Assembly (NCBI GenBank): GCA_033439265.1
Contig: JAVTVX010000034.1
Location: forward strand, 9,207,001 to 9,271,000
Reading direction: 5' to 3'
Source of the DNA: Dillenia suffruticosa
Lineage: Eukaryota; Streptophyta; Magnoliopsida; Dilleniales; Dilleniaceae
Length of the DNA stretch: 64,000 nt
Positions 34,858-47,890 of the stretch are shown in pieces (the first letter of the stretch is position 1; the number at the start of each line of letters is the position of its first letter). The notes under the pieces were generated by a model. That model saw only the letters and a program-made list of their open reading frames with translations, was not told where the DNA came from and searched no databases. Position numbers and translations under genes: made by a program.

Positions 34858-37800
34858 AGAGGGTTTGATGGTTTTTCTTTCAGTGTACGATTGTTTGGTT
34901 CATTTCCTTTTTGGTCGCTTCTTCATTTTTGGTTAACGTCTGAGTTTGATGTAAAGTGGCCTACAAAATCAAAAGCTTTGACTTCGACATGAACAAAGAG
35001 AGTGGTCTTATCATTAACCCAAACCACAAAAATCATCTTGGAGATTTGTCCCACTACCACTTGTAATTTTCATTTTGACTTATGACAGCCATCTAGGGTG
35101 AAGAAAATCTTAAGTGGGATATCTCTTGTATGTCTGTTTGTATGAACTTTTAGATGACACGAGTAATTAAAAATTGGCTAGACTTTTTAAAAGAAACAAG
35201 ACAAAATTATAGAGATAGGAGTTTGGGGAATGAATCAACATGTTGATTTAATTTTAAATTTTGATAAAAGAAAGTGAGCTCTTCCCACTAGCCCAAACAC
35301 TTTAGAGGAACATACAAGAACCCACATAATCTCCATGACCAATCACTTTGGATCTTTTTCATTCGCCCTTTTTATCATTTTTTTTCAAAAATTATGTGCT
35401 ACACTCACTCTCCCACTCTCTCCGAGAACGCATAATGTTTTCTTTTTCCTTTTCTTTTTTTTTAAATTATTATTTTGAAATTATTTCGATCAATGGGTTT
35501 TGATTGGTCTCTTTTTTTTCCCTAAAGTAAAATCATTGGTATTCATTAATTATATTAAACTCGATTAAATCTGATTTGAATCTGATTAGCCCCTTAGGAG
35601 TTAGTGTTTATTTTATTCATATATAAAAATCAAATCTGAAATTTTAGTTAATAGGTATTAATATTCAATTATCAGATTAAATAAATATTTGTGCGGATAT
35701 GGTTAATATCACGTCAACACCATATAAGTGCAATATGAATTTATTCTTAAAATATTGTTTATCGAAAGGCTTTATACGCTGATATAACCGATCAAATCCA
35801 TTTATTTAAAAGTTGTTCGGCGGTGATCCCAAAATTAGAATTAGATTTTGCCTTTATCGGGTCTTGAAAAATGTACTTGTAAAGAAGGCCTAGTGGGCTT
35901 TCCAGTTATAGGAAATTCTACCACCAACAAATCAATTTCTGTGGGCTTGAGTGAGGGCCACTGAGAGGTTTCTTTGACTTGAGCGCCGCCCTGAAGTTGG
36001 CCCGTGCTTTTCGTTTTTTGGTACAGAGTTGACCCGTTCTTTGATCCCAAGGCTGTCCAAGTGTCAGTGAGATCCTGAGGTCCCAAAGTATCGAGAATGA
36101 TCAATGCTCAGATGCACGATAATATAAAAAAAAAAAAAAATTATTTATTAACATATAATTAATTTAATAAGAAAAACGTTAAATTTTTTAATTAACAATT
36201 TAAATTTTGAGAATAGAAAAAATTATATCGTAAGATTTTATCTTCAAAATGAATCTAATAATAATTTGAATCATATTAATTAAAATATAATTTTATATAT
36301 TTATCAAAATTTATTTGCTATAACCTAAAATTTTGTAGTATACATGCTTTTTGACAACCAATTAAATTCTTGTTGCATTGATGTTTCCAAAACACACGAC
36401 GTTGGTTTGAGGATGATGTCACGTGTTATCATAAAAATTCACCAATTCCTGACATTTAATTTTTATAGAATTTACTTCTACTGTCCGGTTCCTAAAATTT
36501 AAAAAAGTAATCTCGCTGTACAAACATTTTAAACCTAAGAAAATACATTTTATAAGAAAATATACCTTTTGGCAAAAATTTGAATAGTCTACCGTCGGTG
36601 CATATAATAGTTTTTCTAAAGAGCGAAAGAATTTGAATCCTATTAATTACTTTAATTTATTTAATAATTGTAAGTATGGTTACCCGTATTATATGGTCTT
36701 AATTTCACAATTTTCCTATTAAACAAAAAATTACTTTTGTTTAAAAAATAAAATTCTCACCATAAGTTACTTGCCTTGGACTTAATGAACATATTATACA
36801 AACAAACAATTGCGACTAACAGACAATCGGTTTTGTGGGTAAACATGTTAGATCACTTAATCAATTTTGAGTTCAAACATTAGAACGAAAAAGATTATGT
36901 AGAGCTTAACAATGCTTTTAAATCGGATTAATTATAATACGTTGAAAAAAAAAAGCTCTGACAAGCTTGAAAGTTGGATTTATACGAAAATGGATTCCTA
37001 TCTTATCACCCAATCGATCAATATCATTGCAAGCAAGATGAAAAAAATTATATATAAAGTTCTTAAACTTTAACGTATAATTTTTATTGTCTGTTTGATC
37101 TAAGTCTTTTTTTTTTTTATTTTTTATTTAAGGTTAAAGTCAGCTTAAAGGCAAAAACTAGCCCAAATAAAGTTTTCAAAATCTATTTCAAAAGAAAAAC
37201 CTAGCTCCGAAGAAAATAGACAAAAAGAGAAGTTTTGTATAGAAACTAATTTTATCACATATATAAACCAAAAAAATTTATAGAAAAATTTTTAATTTTT
37301 AATTTTTTAATGAATTTAGGAAGTCTTTCATACAAATTTAGCAACTTTAAATATTTATGAATATTTTAAAATATTTATGAAACTATTTACTTTATAAATT
37401 ATTTATAAAAATTTATCTATTGCGTTTTATTGTAATTTCATTAACTATCAGAGATTATATGATTTATTTTGTGAAATCATCTGCTTACTCAAAAGAGCTT
37501 TTTTTGTTAAATAAAATTCACAAACGATCATCACCTAAAATTTTAAACTCTTATTTTTAGAACTAATTTATAAAATGTGAATAAGAATTTAAAACAGAAA
37601 AAAAGGTTAAATCCAAACATATTTTTCTTAAATTTTATTTTTTCACTTCTGAGTTGCCAAACTTTAAAATTCGTGGCATGCTTGGTTGCTGAAGTGTCAT
37701 TGATGTGGACAATGGCATTGACGTTGATACGTCTACGTATGACATCCACATCATTAAACATCGAAGGACATTCATATCGAGGTACTCAAGATCCAAACAC

Positions 37801-38640
37801 TTAGAGACGACAACCAAACATAAAGAATATGTTAAATTTAGATGGAGAAAAGGGAGGAAGCTGCTGATAGTCATGGGAGGTAGGAAAAGAGGCTGAGAGT
37901 TCCACAACAGAACATCCAAAAATCAATAGCCAAAGGGAATGAGACCAATGCTAGAATGAGAAGACAAACTTACCAGTGACAAGCATGAGAGACAGAGACT
38001 GGCAGCTAAGATTTGATGGGTAAGAGGAAGAGATGGAGATTATATGGAGGAGAGAAATGGTATTAGTCGTTTAAATGAAAGAGTAAACAACATTAGGGTT
38101 TTAAGTTCGGTTATTTATAGAGTGCCTTGCGTAGATATTTTATGTAATTTTAAAAAATTTTAGATTTTCTGCACCCTAACATCTTATGTTGAGGTCCTTG
38201 AAAGGGTTTCATCAAGGGACCTAAAGAAATATCTCCAATCAGCTGAGTAAGGATTAAAGCATCACAAAATACAAAAAAAAAAAAAAAAACACAACAAAGA
38301 TATAAGCATGACTCATTTTAGAACTCTTAACAAGAGGAGAGTTTCCAAACTTGAAAAACCTAACAAAACGAGTCGAGTAACATCTCCAAACTTTCATGTA
38401 CACTCCTAAATTCAAATGGCACCATGGTATGAAAATTTTGGAATGTTATGTGCACATATTGAATAATTTAGTTTGCATAAACAAACAACAAAAGAGGAAG
38501 AGATTTTCTTACTCCGATTTTGAAAATGGAACAAATGTCTCCCTCCTCACAAGTTTGAAAGTTGGATTAATGCAAAAGTGAATTCCTGGAGTCAAGTTTG
38601 AAAGTTGGATTAATGAAAATTTGAATTCCTGGAGTTAAAA
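34858..38640. other. Intergenic, no gene recognised
   Basis: A/T-rich. A possible further SINE copy lies at about 36837-36950 (TTAGATCACTTAATCA, AAATCGGATTAATTATAATA, then A10). An 87-codon open frame on minus (35841-36104) is unrecognised. A phrase GAAAGTTGGATTAATG...AATTCCTGGAGT occurs twice in tandem (38553-38636) and in diverged form near 36965-37010. Confidence 0.45.
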
Positions 38641-38662
38641 AATATCACCCAATTAATTATTA

Positions 38663-38880
38663 TTGGTTGCAGTTTGTGCAATTGGTGTTAACGAACATCT
38701 CCCAGTTCAAATCTTAACATTGCTCCCTACAAAATCAACAATCAGGTGCAAATTGGTCTCAAACCAATGGAATCCATTCATCTCATCTTACCACTTCTTT
38801 AGAAACCCCATCAACATCAGAGTGGTCTCCGCGTCATTCGTTTCCTTTCATTTCTTCAACATTTGGTATTTTTTGAATAA
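38663..38880 (+). pseudogene. F-box gene fragment
   Basis: The frame encodes LPVQILTLLPTKSTIRCKLV followed by SNQWNPFISSYHFF, which is the F-box helix pattern of plant F-box/F-box-associated proteins. Such proteins are the substrate-recognition subunits of SCF ubiquitin ligases. There is no ATG in front (the frame opens at a TTG), and the frame ends within about 25 residues after the domain. No C-terminal interaction domain follows; a relic LTR begins shortly downstream. A pseudogene left after rearrangement or insertion is the likely reading. Confidence 0.6.
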
Positions 38881-38929
38881 CATCTCCTTATAAATACCAA
38901 TTCTTATAACATGGTTCTGATCCAATCTC

Positions 38930-39525
38930 CAAACCAACTAGGTTATAAAATATGGGTAATGTGAAATCTTGAGCAAAGCACGGTGACTTCAAAGAGGAGA
39001 AATATGAGTATGAAAGTTAGACAAGACCGTTGGTAAATATGCCCATGAGGGGCTTTTTTACCTCAAGTAAAATTTTAATTTAAATCAAATTCTCCCATTA
39101 TCTCTTAACTACCCACCTCCTTTTTTGGTACACTTCCCATGTGAGTACCATCTTAGATTTGAGCTTTTGAGTTAACAGGTATCACTACGTATATTGTTGA
39201 GAGAGAACATTAAGAGCAATTGAGAATTGTTTAGAGAAATAATGAGAGACATACATTTTTTAGAGTAAGAAATTAATCGATGGTTTCAAGAAAATTTCAA
39301 ATAAGAAATTTTCTCCATCATCAATTTCACTGGATTATGGATTGAAGTATCGTAATATAGTGGTGGTGGTTCATAGTACGTGATCATCATCTTAGCCAAG
39401 TGATTTGTTCGAGGGTTCATAATCGCAGATTTTTGAAAATCTACATATCAAGATTTGATCCGAAAAATTTTGATGATTTAATTTTTCCGCATCCGCATGC
39501 GCATACATGTAGAATAAATCAAACA
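38930..39525 (+). repeat. Relic LTR related to the 1-5004 gypsy element
   Basis: The end (TTTTTCCGCATCCGCATGCG, then ATCAAACA) followed by TTGGTATCGA mirrors the end of the first gypsy LTR plus its primer site. Earlier parts also match (ATGCCCATGAGGGGCTTTTT against ACCCACGTGGGGCATCTTTC). The left boundary is approximate. Orientation is plus, opposite to the first element. It is probably a different, older family member. Confidence 0.6.
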
Positions 39526-40500
39526 TTGGTATCGATTTATTAAAAATTTTTCAGCATTTTTTCAGATATAAAATGTGCAGGGGTAAAAATTTAGATTCAA
39601 ATCATGAATGAGTTTCGTGAATCCAAAGATACCATGAGATCACCTATGACCCAAGGATAATGAATATGATTTTTATTTAATTTTTAGAATATGTTTAGAT
39701 CATTAAATATCCGATTGAAATTTTTGGCCGTGAATAGTGCCCATGACCTTAGAACCTCAGATCCGTTAAGATAGAGGACGATTTGATATGTGAAAATGCT
39801 ATAGAAATATTTATCATATTCTGATCTATAATTTTGATATATTATTTATATGTTTCCGTCGCTAAAAATTGAGTTTTCTGACTTGGCCACAAAGGATGCA
39901 ATAGAGGATGTTCATTTCGCCGAGATTAAGATTTGAATATCTCAAAAATCGAGTTAAAGATAAATTGGGAAGTTTTAATTTTAGTTTTTCAGTGAAATCC
40001 TTGTTTGAAATGGCCGAAAAATAGATTTTCCGGCAACCGGGTCACGAGTAAATGAACTGTACTTTCCAATGGAGTGTTACATAGTCACGCTACTTTATCG
40101 TGACTACTTTTTTTTTTTTTAATATTATACCAATCGGTATATGAAATCATATTCTGATTAATTCGATTCGAGATCTGCAGTGACTTATTTAAGGGAGTTA
40201 CCCACCCAACGTAGTTTACTTCATACTCAAAACGCGAATCGAATTTAGGATTTTGATTAAGTTATCTAGTGTCATATTCTATTAAACTAACTGACCATTA
40301 GTTACTTTATCGTGACTATGATAAGCTTGGTATGAGATTTTAGTTCACATCATGACTCAACATATTGGTGTAATGGAGTACCCATTCTTACCATGACTAG
40401 GATTGCCTATCGTATTCACGGCGAACCCTAAAGAGATCTTGCTTTTCTTATTGTGACTATGGTAGAGCAATTGTAGTCACGATACCTCTTTATGATAAAA
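39526..40500 (+). mobile_element. Gypsy-type leader fragment after the relic LTR
   Basis: Starts with a primer-site-like TGGTATCGA at 39527 and continues with sequence similar to the first element's leader, e.g. GTGAATAGTGCCCATGAC against GTGAATAGTGACCACGAC. No gag coding follows, so only LTR plus leader survives. A SINE has inserted into it at 40106. Confidence 0.5.
40106..40302 (-). mobile_element. tRNA-derived SINE, copy 4, with 16-bp target duplication
   Basis: The best-preserved member of the family. Exact 16-bp repeats TACTTTATCGTGACTA flank it (40090-40105 and 40303-40318). On minus it begins TGGTCAGTTAGTTTAATAG (A-box-like), has AAATTCGATTCGCG (B-box-like), then GGGTAACTCCCTTAAATAAG, and ends in poly(A). 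This is the full layout of a plant SINE made by Pol III and mobilised by LINE machinery. Confidence 0.85.
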
Positions 40501-41949
40501 ACCCAAGTTCTGAACTTAACCGTAGATGGTCCAGGGTTGACCTTGTTTGACTCAATGGATTTTAGTGGAAAAAAGGAGTATTCAAAACCGCCTTATAAAT
40601 ATTGCACTCTATTTTTCCTCTGTTTCGTCGTTATCAACACAACATTGCCATCGCTTTTCCTTTGCTTCACATATGCCAGGTGTTCATTGCGTAATTGGCC
40701 TGGTGTGGTATGGAAATCTTAAGATCAAGTTTTGAGAATTTGTCTGTTCCTTAAGGATTTTGATTTCATGCTGTCTACAAAAGCAGGAACAACATCCTAT
40801 GTGATGAGGCCTGTAATAAATTTCATTGCAGAGATACACCACGGTTGCTGACTTAATTTTCTTGCTTTGTTTCCAGAAAGGGCCAAAGTGTTTGGGTTTT
40901 TTGCCGTATGTCCAACCCAACTCATGAAGACCAGTACAAATGAGTAGGCTCAGAGTTAAGGCTTGGTGATATTGTATGCTTTTATGTGGCAAAAATCTAG
41001 GTCAATCCGTATTATCGTTCGGAATACTCTCAAGAAACAAAATTAATAAACACTACTGCCACAACCAAAGCATAAATAAACAATGAGAGACAATTGGTTT
41101 TTATGGTTTGACACTATTTGCCAATGTACACGAGAGACCTAAATTCTTTTATCACAAGAACAAATTGTAATGTCTAGTTTAAGAATATGCCTAGATCAAA
41201 ACACGCCGTGTATCCTCATCCCAAAAAACTCTCTCTACCCTTTAAAACAACTATAGAGAAAAATTATAGAGTTTTCAAAGTATTTTTTGCAATCCTTCAC
41301 CTTAGACCACGTAGACATTTAGTAAGGTTGTATACGAGAGTATAAATAGAGTTTTCCTTTTCATAAATAAAATAGAATTGTAAATAGAAACAAAACAATA
41401 AAATTTATATAAGAAAACTTGGTATCAAGAAAATCTTTCATTTTATTTTTTGTTACACAGATTTGATTTGGTGGGGGGCTACAAACACTAAGCTGTCCCT
41501 TACCCGACAAAATCCTCTATTTGCTCAAGTACAAGCTAATCCTAACAATGGCCGCCTTGGCAAATATTTGGCCCATCTTTGAGCCCCCAACCAAATCTCC
41601 GTAACCGCCAAGAGAATCGGTTAATGGGGCGGCATATGATTATAGCAAGTGACCAATACCTTGCGCAGCTAATTTTAAACGAATGGCGCTCCTTGACTTT
41701 GGAGAGTAGTCTCTGTCGCTCCACCTTCATAACAATAGGTTTCCACTTTTGAGAACCGCTTTTACCCTAGAAATGATTTTCACTAAATTTTGTTGAGTCT
41801 AACACAAACCAAACTCACTAATAGTTACCATTACCCATGCGTGCACTCCTCTTTGTTTGGGCCATGTGACTACAAGTTACCCTAAAAACTCCACCCCAAG
41901 GTTTATATTCATAACGTTATGAGTTTAACAAACTCAAAGATATTAGATA
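40501..41949. other. Intergenic, unassigned
   Basis: The part 41080-41460 (GGTTTGACACTATTTGCCAA, CACGAGAGACCTAA) has the feel of old LTR sequence but has no ends. Overlapping short open frames at 40492-40992 have no domain. Confidence 0.4.
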
Positions 41950-43380
41950 GCTAATCTTTTTTTTGACCATATGAAACGCACTCCAAAGTACGCTTTCATG
42001 TGGGAATATAAATAAGGACTATCACGAGAAGATAAGCCACACCTTTGACTTTCGAGACTGGGAAAGCATCTCCATCGCTGTGTCGTGCAAAAGAGCACTA
42101 ACTAATCTAGGATGGCACCTTTCCATCTCCATACACGATACCCACTTTAACAAAGTAAAAAAGCGCATTATAGGTGAAGTACTAAAACAATCTATCGCAG
42201 GGCATTCTTTAACAAATGGGAATTTTTCTAACCTGGTCACATTTCGAATCATAAAAAAATAGATTGAAGCATACTCATATTCCAATTCTGATTATTTGTA
42301 TCGATTAATTTGTCTATAGTTGCATCAGCATTAAGTTCTTTGACCATGGTCTATAGACTAAAACCATGTTGATTAGGAAGCAATTTGTCTTTCCATGTCT
42401 TAATTGTATTCTGAATGCCAACCACCGATCTAGTAACTTTATCCAACACCTTCCTGCGATCCAAAATGCTATGTCATGTACAGCTAACCTATGTGCCAAA
42501 AATCCGTATGAGGGAAGTACATAACATTGAGAACTTGAAAGCAATTGGGATAGATATATAGTCTCAACCCTTGTTTAACTAGTAGAACATGATTGATAGG
42601 GGAAAAAAAATTGAACCCCAAACATCTTCCAGTTTGCTTTTACTCATTTTTTTCCCTCGCCAACACTGATGTACTACGCCCAATCCTCGTGCCTCCAGCG
42701 AAAACTCCTAGTGGTAGCAGCTATCTCATCACATAGTGACCATATTATTCTCAAGCAGCTCATGATGTACGAGGAAATGGCATGGATTACTGATCGAATG
42801 AGGACCTTGTTTCCTACCTTAGTTAAAAATGTCTTATTCCACCCATTGAGTTTCTTACACACTTATTTCTTAAGAAACCAAAGTACGTCTCTTAGATTCT
42901 ACAACAATAGCAAAACCTAGATATTTATCATACATCTCCACTCTGTCACTATCATCCCCATTAGGACCTGACTTTTTACCTCATCAAGCACACATTGACT
43001 AAAAGAGACTTCTGACTTTTCTAAATTCAGCAATTGACCACACATATAATTGTAAACTTTGATCAATTGAACAACTATTGCAACTTCTTGATCCTTAGTT
43101 TGCACAAATAACAAGCATTTGTTATTAAAATAACAAATAATTGTCTATCCATTTCTACAAACTTTAATACCTTATAAAGAATGCGTCCTTGCAATGAAGG
43201 CAGAGAAACCCTCTGCATAAAACAGAAAGATAAGAAAAGAGTAGGTCTCCCTACTTTTAACATCGCTCGAGGCGAAAAATTTGACCCTGTACACCGTTAG
43301 TCGAAGGGGAATAAGAGTGACTATTAATGAAAAATTGTACTTTATATACAATTGTAAAAGTAAATTATTAGTCACCGTTC
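41950..43380 (-). pseudogene. LINE (L1-type) reverse transcriptase relic
   Basis: Reading down the minus strand in shifting frames gives the order of a plant L1 RT. First come the RT core (FLFYAEGFSAFI), a degraded FADD region ending CLLFVQTKDQEV, and GQLLNLEKSEVSFSQ. Then LNGWNKTFLTKVGNKVLIRS and AISSYIMSCLRI, CDEI, and a downstream WHSILDRR-type patch near 42480. The catalytic Asp-Asp is lost, and several stops and frameshifts are present. The endonuclease and poly(A) ends are not recognisable. Confidence 0.78.
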
Positions 43381-43686
43381 TAAACTATATTCTAATTAAC
43401 AAATAAAGACTTGAACTTTGGACGGGAACACGAGATTCTAAACTTTAATATTGTAACAAATAAGGTTCATCGTGTCGTCACTTTTAAACTTTTTAAGTTT
43501 ACCATTGTCTTTTATTTTGTGATTTCCTAAATTACTTCCTCCTCTGTCATGATCTCCTAGAAGGAAATCAGATATCTACACGAGGAAATCAGGTAACAAA
43601 TTAAAAAAATGAACCCTAATATGCATCTTTGAAGAAAAAGCGATTATTGAAAATCAAGAACAAAGAGATTTCTGACATGGATAACA

Positions 43687-44336
43687 TGTTAGAATTTTAG
43701 AAGAAATAGACTAGCAATAATGCAAAAAAAATATTTATTTTATTGAATATAAAGAAGGCATTATTACAAACTAGGGATGATTACCCTTTCAAGGAAGTAA
43801 AGAAGAAAGAATAAGAGAAAGCTAGTAGAGAAGAAGAGATTAGTCTTCCATGCTTCCCAACCATCTAAGAAACCATATTTATATCCCAAGCCCCTCACTA
43901 GCCAATACACATAAGAAAATAGCTGTTAGACACAAACAAAGAGTCAGAGAGACTTTCTAAGCATTGGAAAGTATAGCTGTACTTTCCAACAGCTAGTTTT
44001 TTGAATTTCTGGATAGTAAACTGCCCATTTTACCCTTACTTGATTGGACTTCCTCTTGGACCGTTAATGGGGCCTCTTTGGGTCTTCTTTGAGTGGACTT
44101 TTAAGCTTTCAAATCATTGCTCCTTGGACCAATTCTTTTGGAATTACATTCTGCCCATTTTTGGTTTAATATTTAGAAGTGTTTTTTGGACAGATTCTGT
44201 CCTCTCTTCTTGAGCCAGCTTCTTGGAGTATCGTAGCACTTTAATTATGCCATTTAAAAAGGATAAAAGGGTTGAGATGTAATGAGTAATGACTATTTGT
44301 TGTCTTCCCGTTTGATAATCTTCCTTCTTTTCAACA
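43687..44336 (-). repeat. 3' LTR of the copia element
   Basis: 650 bp, TG...CA-type ends (plus strand TGTTAGAATTTTAG to CTTTTCAACA). It aligns end to end with 51023-51689, sharing for instance CATGCTTCCCAACCATCTA, AAAATAGCTGTTAGACACAA and AACAGCTAGTTTTTTGAAT. Confidence 0.92.
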
Positions 44337-44347
44337 TTCCCCCTCAA
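44337..44347 (-). other. Polypurine tract of the copia element
   Basis: The minus strand reads TTGAGGGGGAA directly before the 3' LTR start, the usual plus-strand priming site. Confidence 0.8.
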
Positions 44348-44759
44348 GGTGGGTGAATAGATGTTGATGAAACCCAACTTGCTGAGAATGCTTTATAGAT
44401 GACTAACCATAGTTGTCTTGGTGAAGATATCAGTGAGTTGCTAATTGGTCTTCTCGTGAGACGTGAATATGGTCTTGTTCTCCACCTTTTGTCGTACAAA
44501 GTGACAGTCAACCTTTATGTGTTTTGTCATCTTATGAAAAATCAGATTAGATTAGATGAAATGTGGATTGTTGATTGGTTGTTATAATAAAGTTGGATTG
44601 AAGATGGAGAAGGAAACCCAAGCTCCACCAATTAGGTCTTCAACCATTCAATCTCACTTGTTGTAGCCGCCATGGCTTGCTATTCATCTTTAGCACTTGA
44701 TCTTGACATAACATTTTTCTTCTTGCTTTTCCAAGCGACAAGATTGCCTCCCACAAACA

Positions 44760-44990
44760 TACATTAGCCTGTTGTGGACCTTCTATTTTCGGAATCTTCG
44801 GCCAGGTGTGCATCACAATATTTAGAAATGGTAGTGCTTTGATTGTTTTTCATGCGCATCCCACTGCACAGATTTTCCTTCAAGTATCTCAAGACCTTTT
44901 CTGCTGCCTTCCAATGTTTTAACTTTGGTGAGTACATGTGCTGGCTTATCTTGCTCACGGCAAAAGCAATGTCTGGATGGGTAAGGGTGA
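44760..44990 (-). pseudogene. Copia RNase H fragment
   Basis: Encodes MSKISQHMYSPKLKHWKAAE and then RVLRYLK, followed by CDAHLAEDSENRRSTTG. These match the copia RNase H segment in which H-W-AA--ILRYL and the D-DWA-D---R+S-SG motif are conserved. The frame stops shortly after, so the domain is incomplete. Confidence 0.85.
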
Positions 44991-45009
44991 GGTATATGAG
45001 CTTTTCAAC

Positions 45010-45910
45010 TAATCTCTAATATCTCCCTATATCTACCAATGCTAGATTATCTCATTCACTTTCTTGCATAGTGGAGATAGGACTGCAGCTAGGTTTAGCT
45101 CCTAGTTTTCCTATTTCACCAAGAAGATTAAGTATGCATTTCCTTTGGAATATAACAAACCCCCTGTGAGAGTAGGCAAATTCTATACCTAGCAAATACC
45201 TTAATATTCCCAAATCTTTAACTTCCAAATTATTCATGAAAATCTGTTTAATATGAGAAATTCCGCTCATGTCCTTCCTAGTGATGATGATGTCATCAAT
45301 ATAGATGAGTATAATAATGATTCCTCCATTTTGAGTTTTGGTAAATAATGAGGATTCACTATTGCACTTTGTAAATCCATCATTGAGAAGAGTAGAGTTG
45401 GGTTTAGCATACCATACTTTAGGGGATTGCTTAAGGCAATATATAGCTTTCTTCAATTTGCACACTTGGCGATCTTGATCTTTGGTAAGAGCTTGAGGAA
45501 TATACATGTAGACCTCCTCTTCAACATCTCCCTAAAGGAATGCATTTTTATGTTCATTTGAAATATTGGCCGTCCAAGGTTTATTATGACGGATATTAGC
45601 ACTCTAATTGTGTTTATTTTTATTACTAGAGTGAAAGTTTCAAAGAAGTCCACTCCCTGAGTTTGAGTGAAGCTCTTGGCTATTGGCCTTGCCTTAAAGT
45701 GCTCAATGGATCCGTCACTATTATGCATGATTTTGTAGATCCATTTACACCTGCAACTTTCTTTCCTTTTGACAAAGTTGTGATCTCCCAAGTTCCATGT
45801 TTTTCTATTGCATTCAGCTCTTCCCTCATGGCTTTTCTCCATTCAGGATGTTTGTTTACTTCATTGAAGCTTCTGGATTCTTGAAATTGATCTATGTCAC
45901 TCAAGAATAA
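45010..45910 (-). pseudogene. Copia reverse transcriptase, frameshifted
   Basis: Three overlapping frames. The start has NKHPEWRKAMREELNAIEKH and GTWE, then the KWIYK and QGVDFFETF patches. The core has LKKAIYCLKQSPKVWY and the catalytic IILIYIDDIIIT (Tyr-x-Asp-Asp intact as Y-I-D-D), ending FVIFQRKCILNLL. Domain order and motifs are those of Ty1/copia RT; the frame breaks rule out a working enzyme. Confidence 0.9.
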
Positions 45911-46199
45911 ATGGTGACATTAGGAGACAATAGTTGTTGAATAAAATTCAGAAACTAGATAAGTATTGGTATAACTTTCGTTTTGATGGAGGCTACGCGC
46001 CTTAGTATAGCAGATCTCTTTAGAAGAGGAGGTAAAACGAGCCCATCATTTTCATTTTCTTGATCTTGTTCCTCAATAGATTCTTGAGGTTGAGCTTCCC
46101 CTTGCTTTGTCTTCTTTTGATTCCGGAAAGTTTGGAGCCATTCCCTCTGCTTCATTCTGATCCAGGTTGCTAGAAAAGTAATTTCCTTGTTCGTTCTTT

Positions 46200-47191
46200 T
46201 CCTTTTTGATTGGTTGAGGAATTAGAGTACTTGATTCCAATCTAGGATAGAGGAATATGTGAAGATCATGAGATTCTTGTTTTCTTTTTCTTCTCTTACA
46301 AAATAGAACTCATCTTTTGAAAATATCACGTCTTTAAATGTATATATTCGATTGGTATCAGGGTCAAAAGTATATATGTCCCTTTTGAAAGGAAGCATAC
46401 CCAATGGAAATACAATGCCTCCACCTTTTGTCTAATTTATCTTTATATTGTGTTGGAATGTGAATATAGCATATACATCCAAAGAATTTGAGATAAGAGA
46501 TATTTGACTTAGAATTTCTTAGTAACTCCAAGGGAGATTTTCCTTGAAGGGTTTTATATGGGAATCGGTTAATTAAGTGTGTAGCTGTACTTACTGCATT
46601 ACTTCAAAAAATCTTAGGCATATGTGTATGAAACATAATTGTTCTTGCTATTTTTATGCCTATTTTTTCTTTCAGTTTCACCATTTTATTGTGATGTGTA
46701 GAGACATATGGTTTGATAAATTATCCCTCTAGCTTCTAAGTATTTCTTAAAAGCATGGCCTTTTTATTCTCCTTCATTATCGGATTTTAAGATTTGGAGT
46801 TTTGTATCGAATTGCTTAGTGACATATTAGACAGAGTTTTTAAAGGCTTCAAAAGTTTGTAATTTTGTTGTTTGCATGTAAACCATGTATATCTTGATTT
46901 ATGATCAATGAACAAGATATAGTACTTGAATCCACGTCTAGACTCTACAGGAGAAGCCTATATGTCGGAATGAATAAGTTCAAAAAAATGTTTATATTTA
47001 GTATCCGAAATGTGATATGCATTTCTAGTTTCTTTACTAAAGATACATGTTTTACAATACCTATTACAATTATTAGCTAGAAATAGACTTTTTAAAACTT
47101 GTTCATTTGGATGATCTAGTCTAGCATGCCACAAAAGCTTGGTAGTTTTCTTCTAAAAAATACAAGTTATTTCTTCTTGTCTCTCTACCAA
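46200..47191 (-). pseudogene. Copia integrase, with stops
   Basis: From 47150 down the minus strand gives LLWHARLDHPNEQVLKSL (pre-integrase HARLGHP motif), CKTC, HSDI, and GFKYYILFIDHKSRYTWF of the integrase core, interrupted by stops. It ends in a FDPDTNRIYTFKDVIF-type C-terminal patch near 46380. The nested CACTA element lies immediately upstream in the reading direction. Confidence 0.85.
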
Positions 47192-47639
47192 CACTACAAA
47201 AAAAATAGTCTTTTAACCACAAATTTAGCGACAAACATTTTAAAAAAATTCGTCACTAAAAACATTAGGGACGGATTTAGCGACGAAAAATTTTTCGTCG
47301 CTAATAACGCGTCGCAAAAATTTAGCGACGAAAATTAGAAATCCGTCGCTAAATTTAGCGACGAAAATCTGAAATCCGTCGCTAAATTTAGCAACACATA
47401 ATTTTTCGTCGCTAAAATTCGTTACAAAATTTAGTAACGAAAAATTATCTGTCGCTAAATTAGCGACATAAAAAAATCTGTTGCTAAATTTAGCGACGAA
47501 AATCTAAAATTCGTCGCTAAATTTAGCGACAGATAATTTTTGTCGTTAAAATCCGTCGCTAATTTAGGGAAAAAAATATTCGTCCCTAATTTAAGGACGG
47601 ATTTAGAATCCGTCGTTGATTCCAAATTTCCAAATTCGT

Positions 47640-47795
47640 CGAAATGTCCAGGGAGCGCACATGACTCCCTTGCCCACCCAAGCCAGCACGTGCCTGGATG
47701 GCCCCGCCCGCCCGAGCCAACACCAGCCTACAAGCTGCCCGCCCACCCGAGCCAGCACCCCTGTGCAGGCGCTCCAGCGTCAGCTCTTAATTGCT
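47640..47795. repeat. GC-rich block, left arm of CACTA 1
   Basis: C/G-rich stretch (CCCGCCCGAGCCAACACC, CACCCGAGCCAGCACCCC) in an otherwise very A/T-rich element. Its reverse complement matches 60825-60975 of CACTA 2, so it belongs to the element family. Open frames across it are Pro/Ala-rich low complexity and I do not call a gene. Confidence 0.75.
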
Positions 47796-47799
47796 AGAA

Positions 47800-47890
47800 A
47801 ATGCCGCTTTGCCTTCTGCCTCTACCGTGGTTCGAACTTCGAACTCCTGCATGCACACGCATAAGCATAACCCTAAACCACCAAACCAAA
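47800..47890 (-). other. tRNA-like module, left, of CACTA 1
   Basis: On minus: A-box-like TTTGGTTTGGTGGTTTAGGG (47870-47889) and B-box-like GGAGTTCGAAGTTCGAACC (about 47828-47847). The homologous module in CACTA 2 is at 60734-60800. A Pol III promoter relic or SINE-derived piece is likely; no complete tRNA can be folded by eye. Confidence 0.5.

Noticed and set aside
35841..36104. 87-codon minus-strand frame
   Set aside because: No recognisable motif, no promoter or splice context; kept only as a note in the intergenic entry.
47126..47338. 70-codon frame resembling another frame at 61359-61559
   Set aside because: Both are translations of the shared CACTA terminal and subterminal repeats; the similarity is at DNA level.
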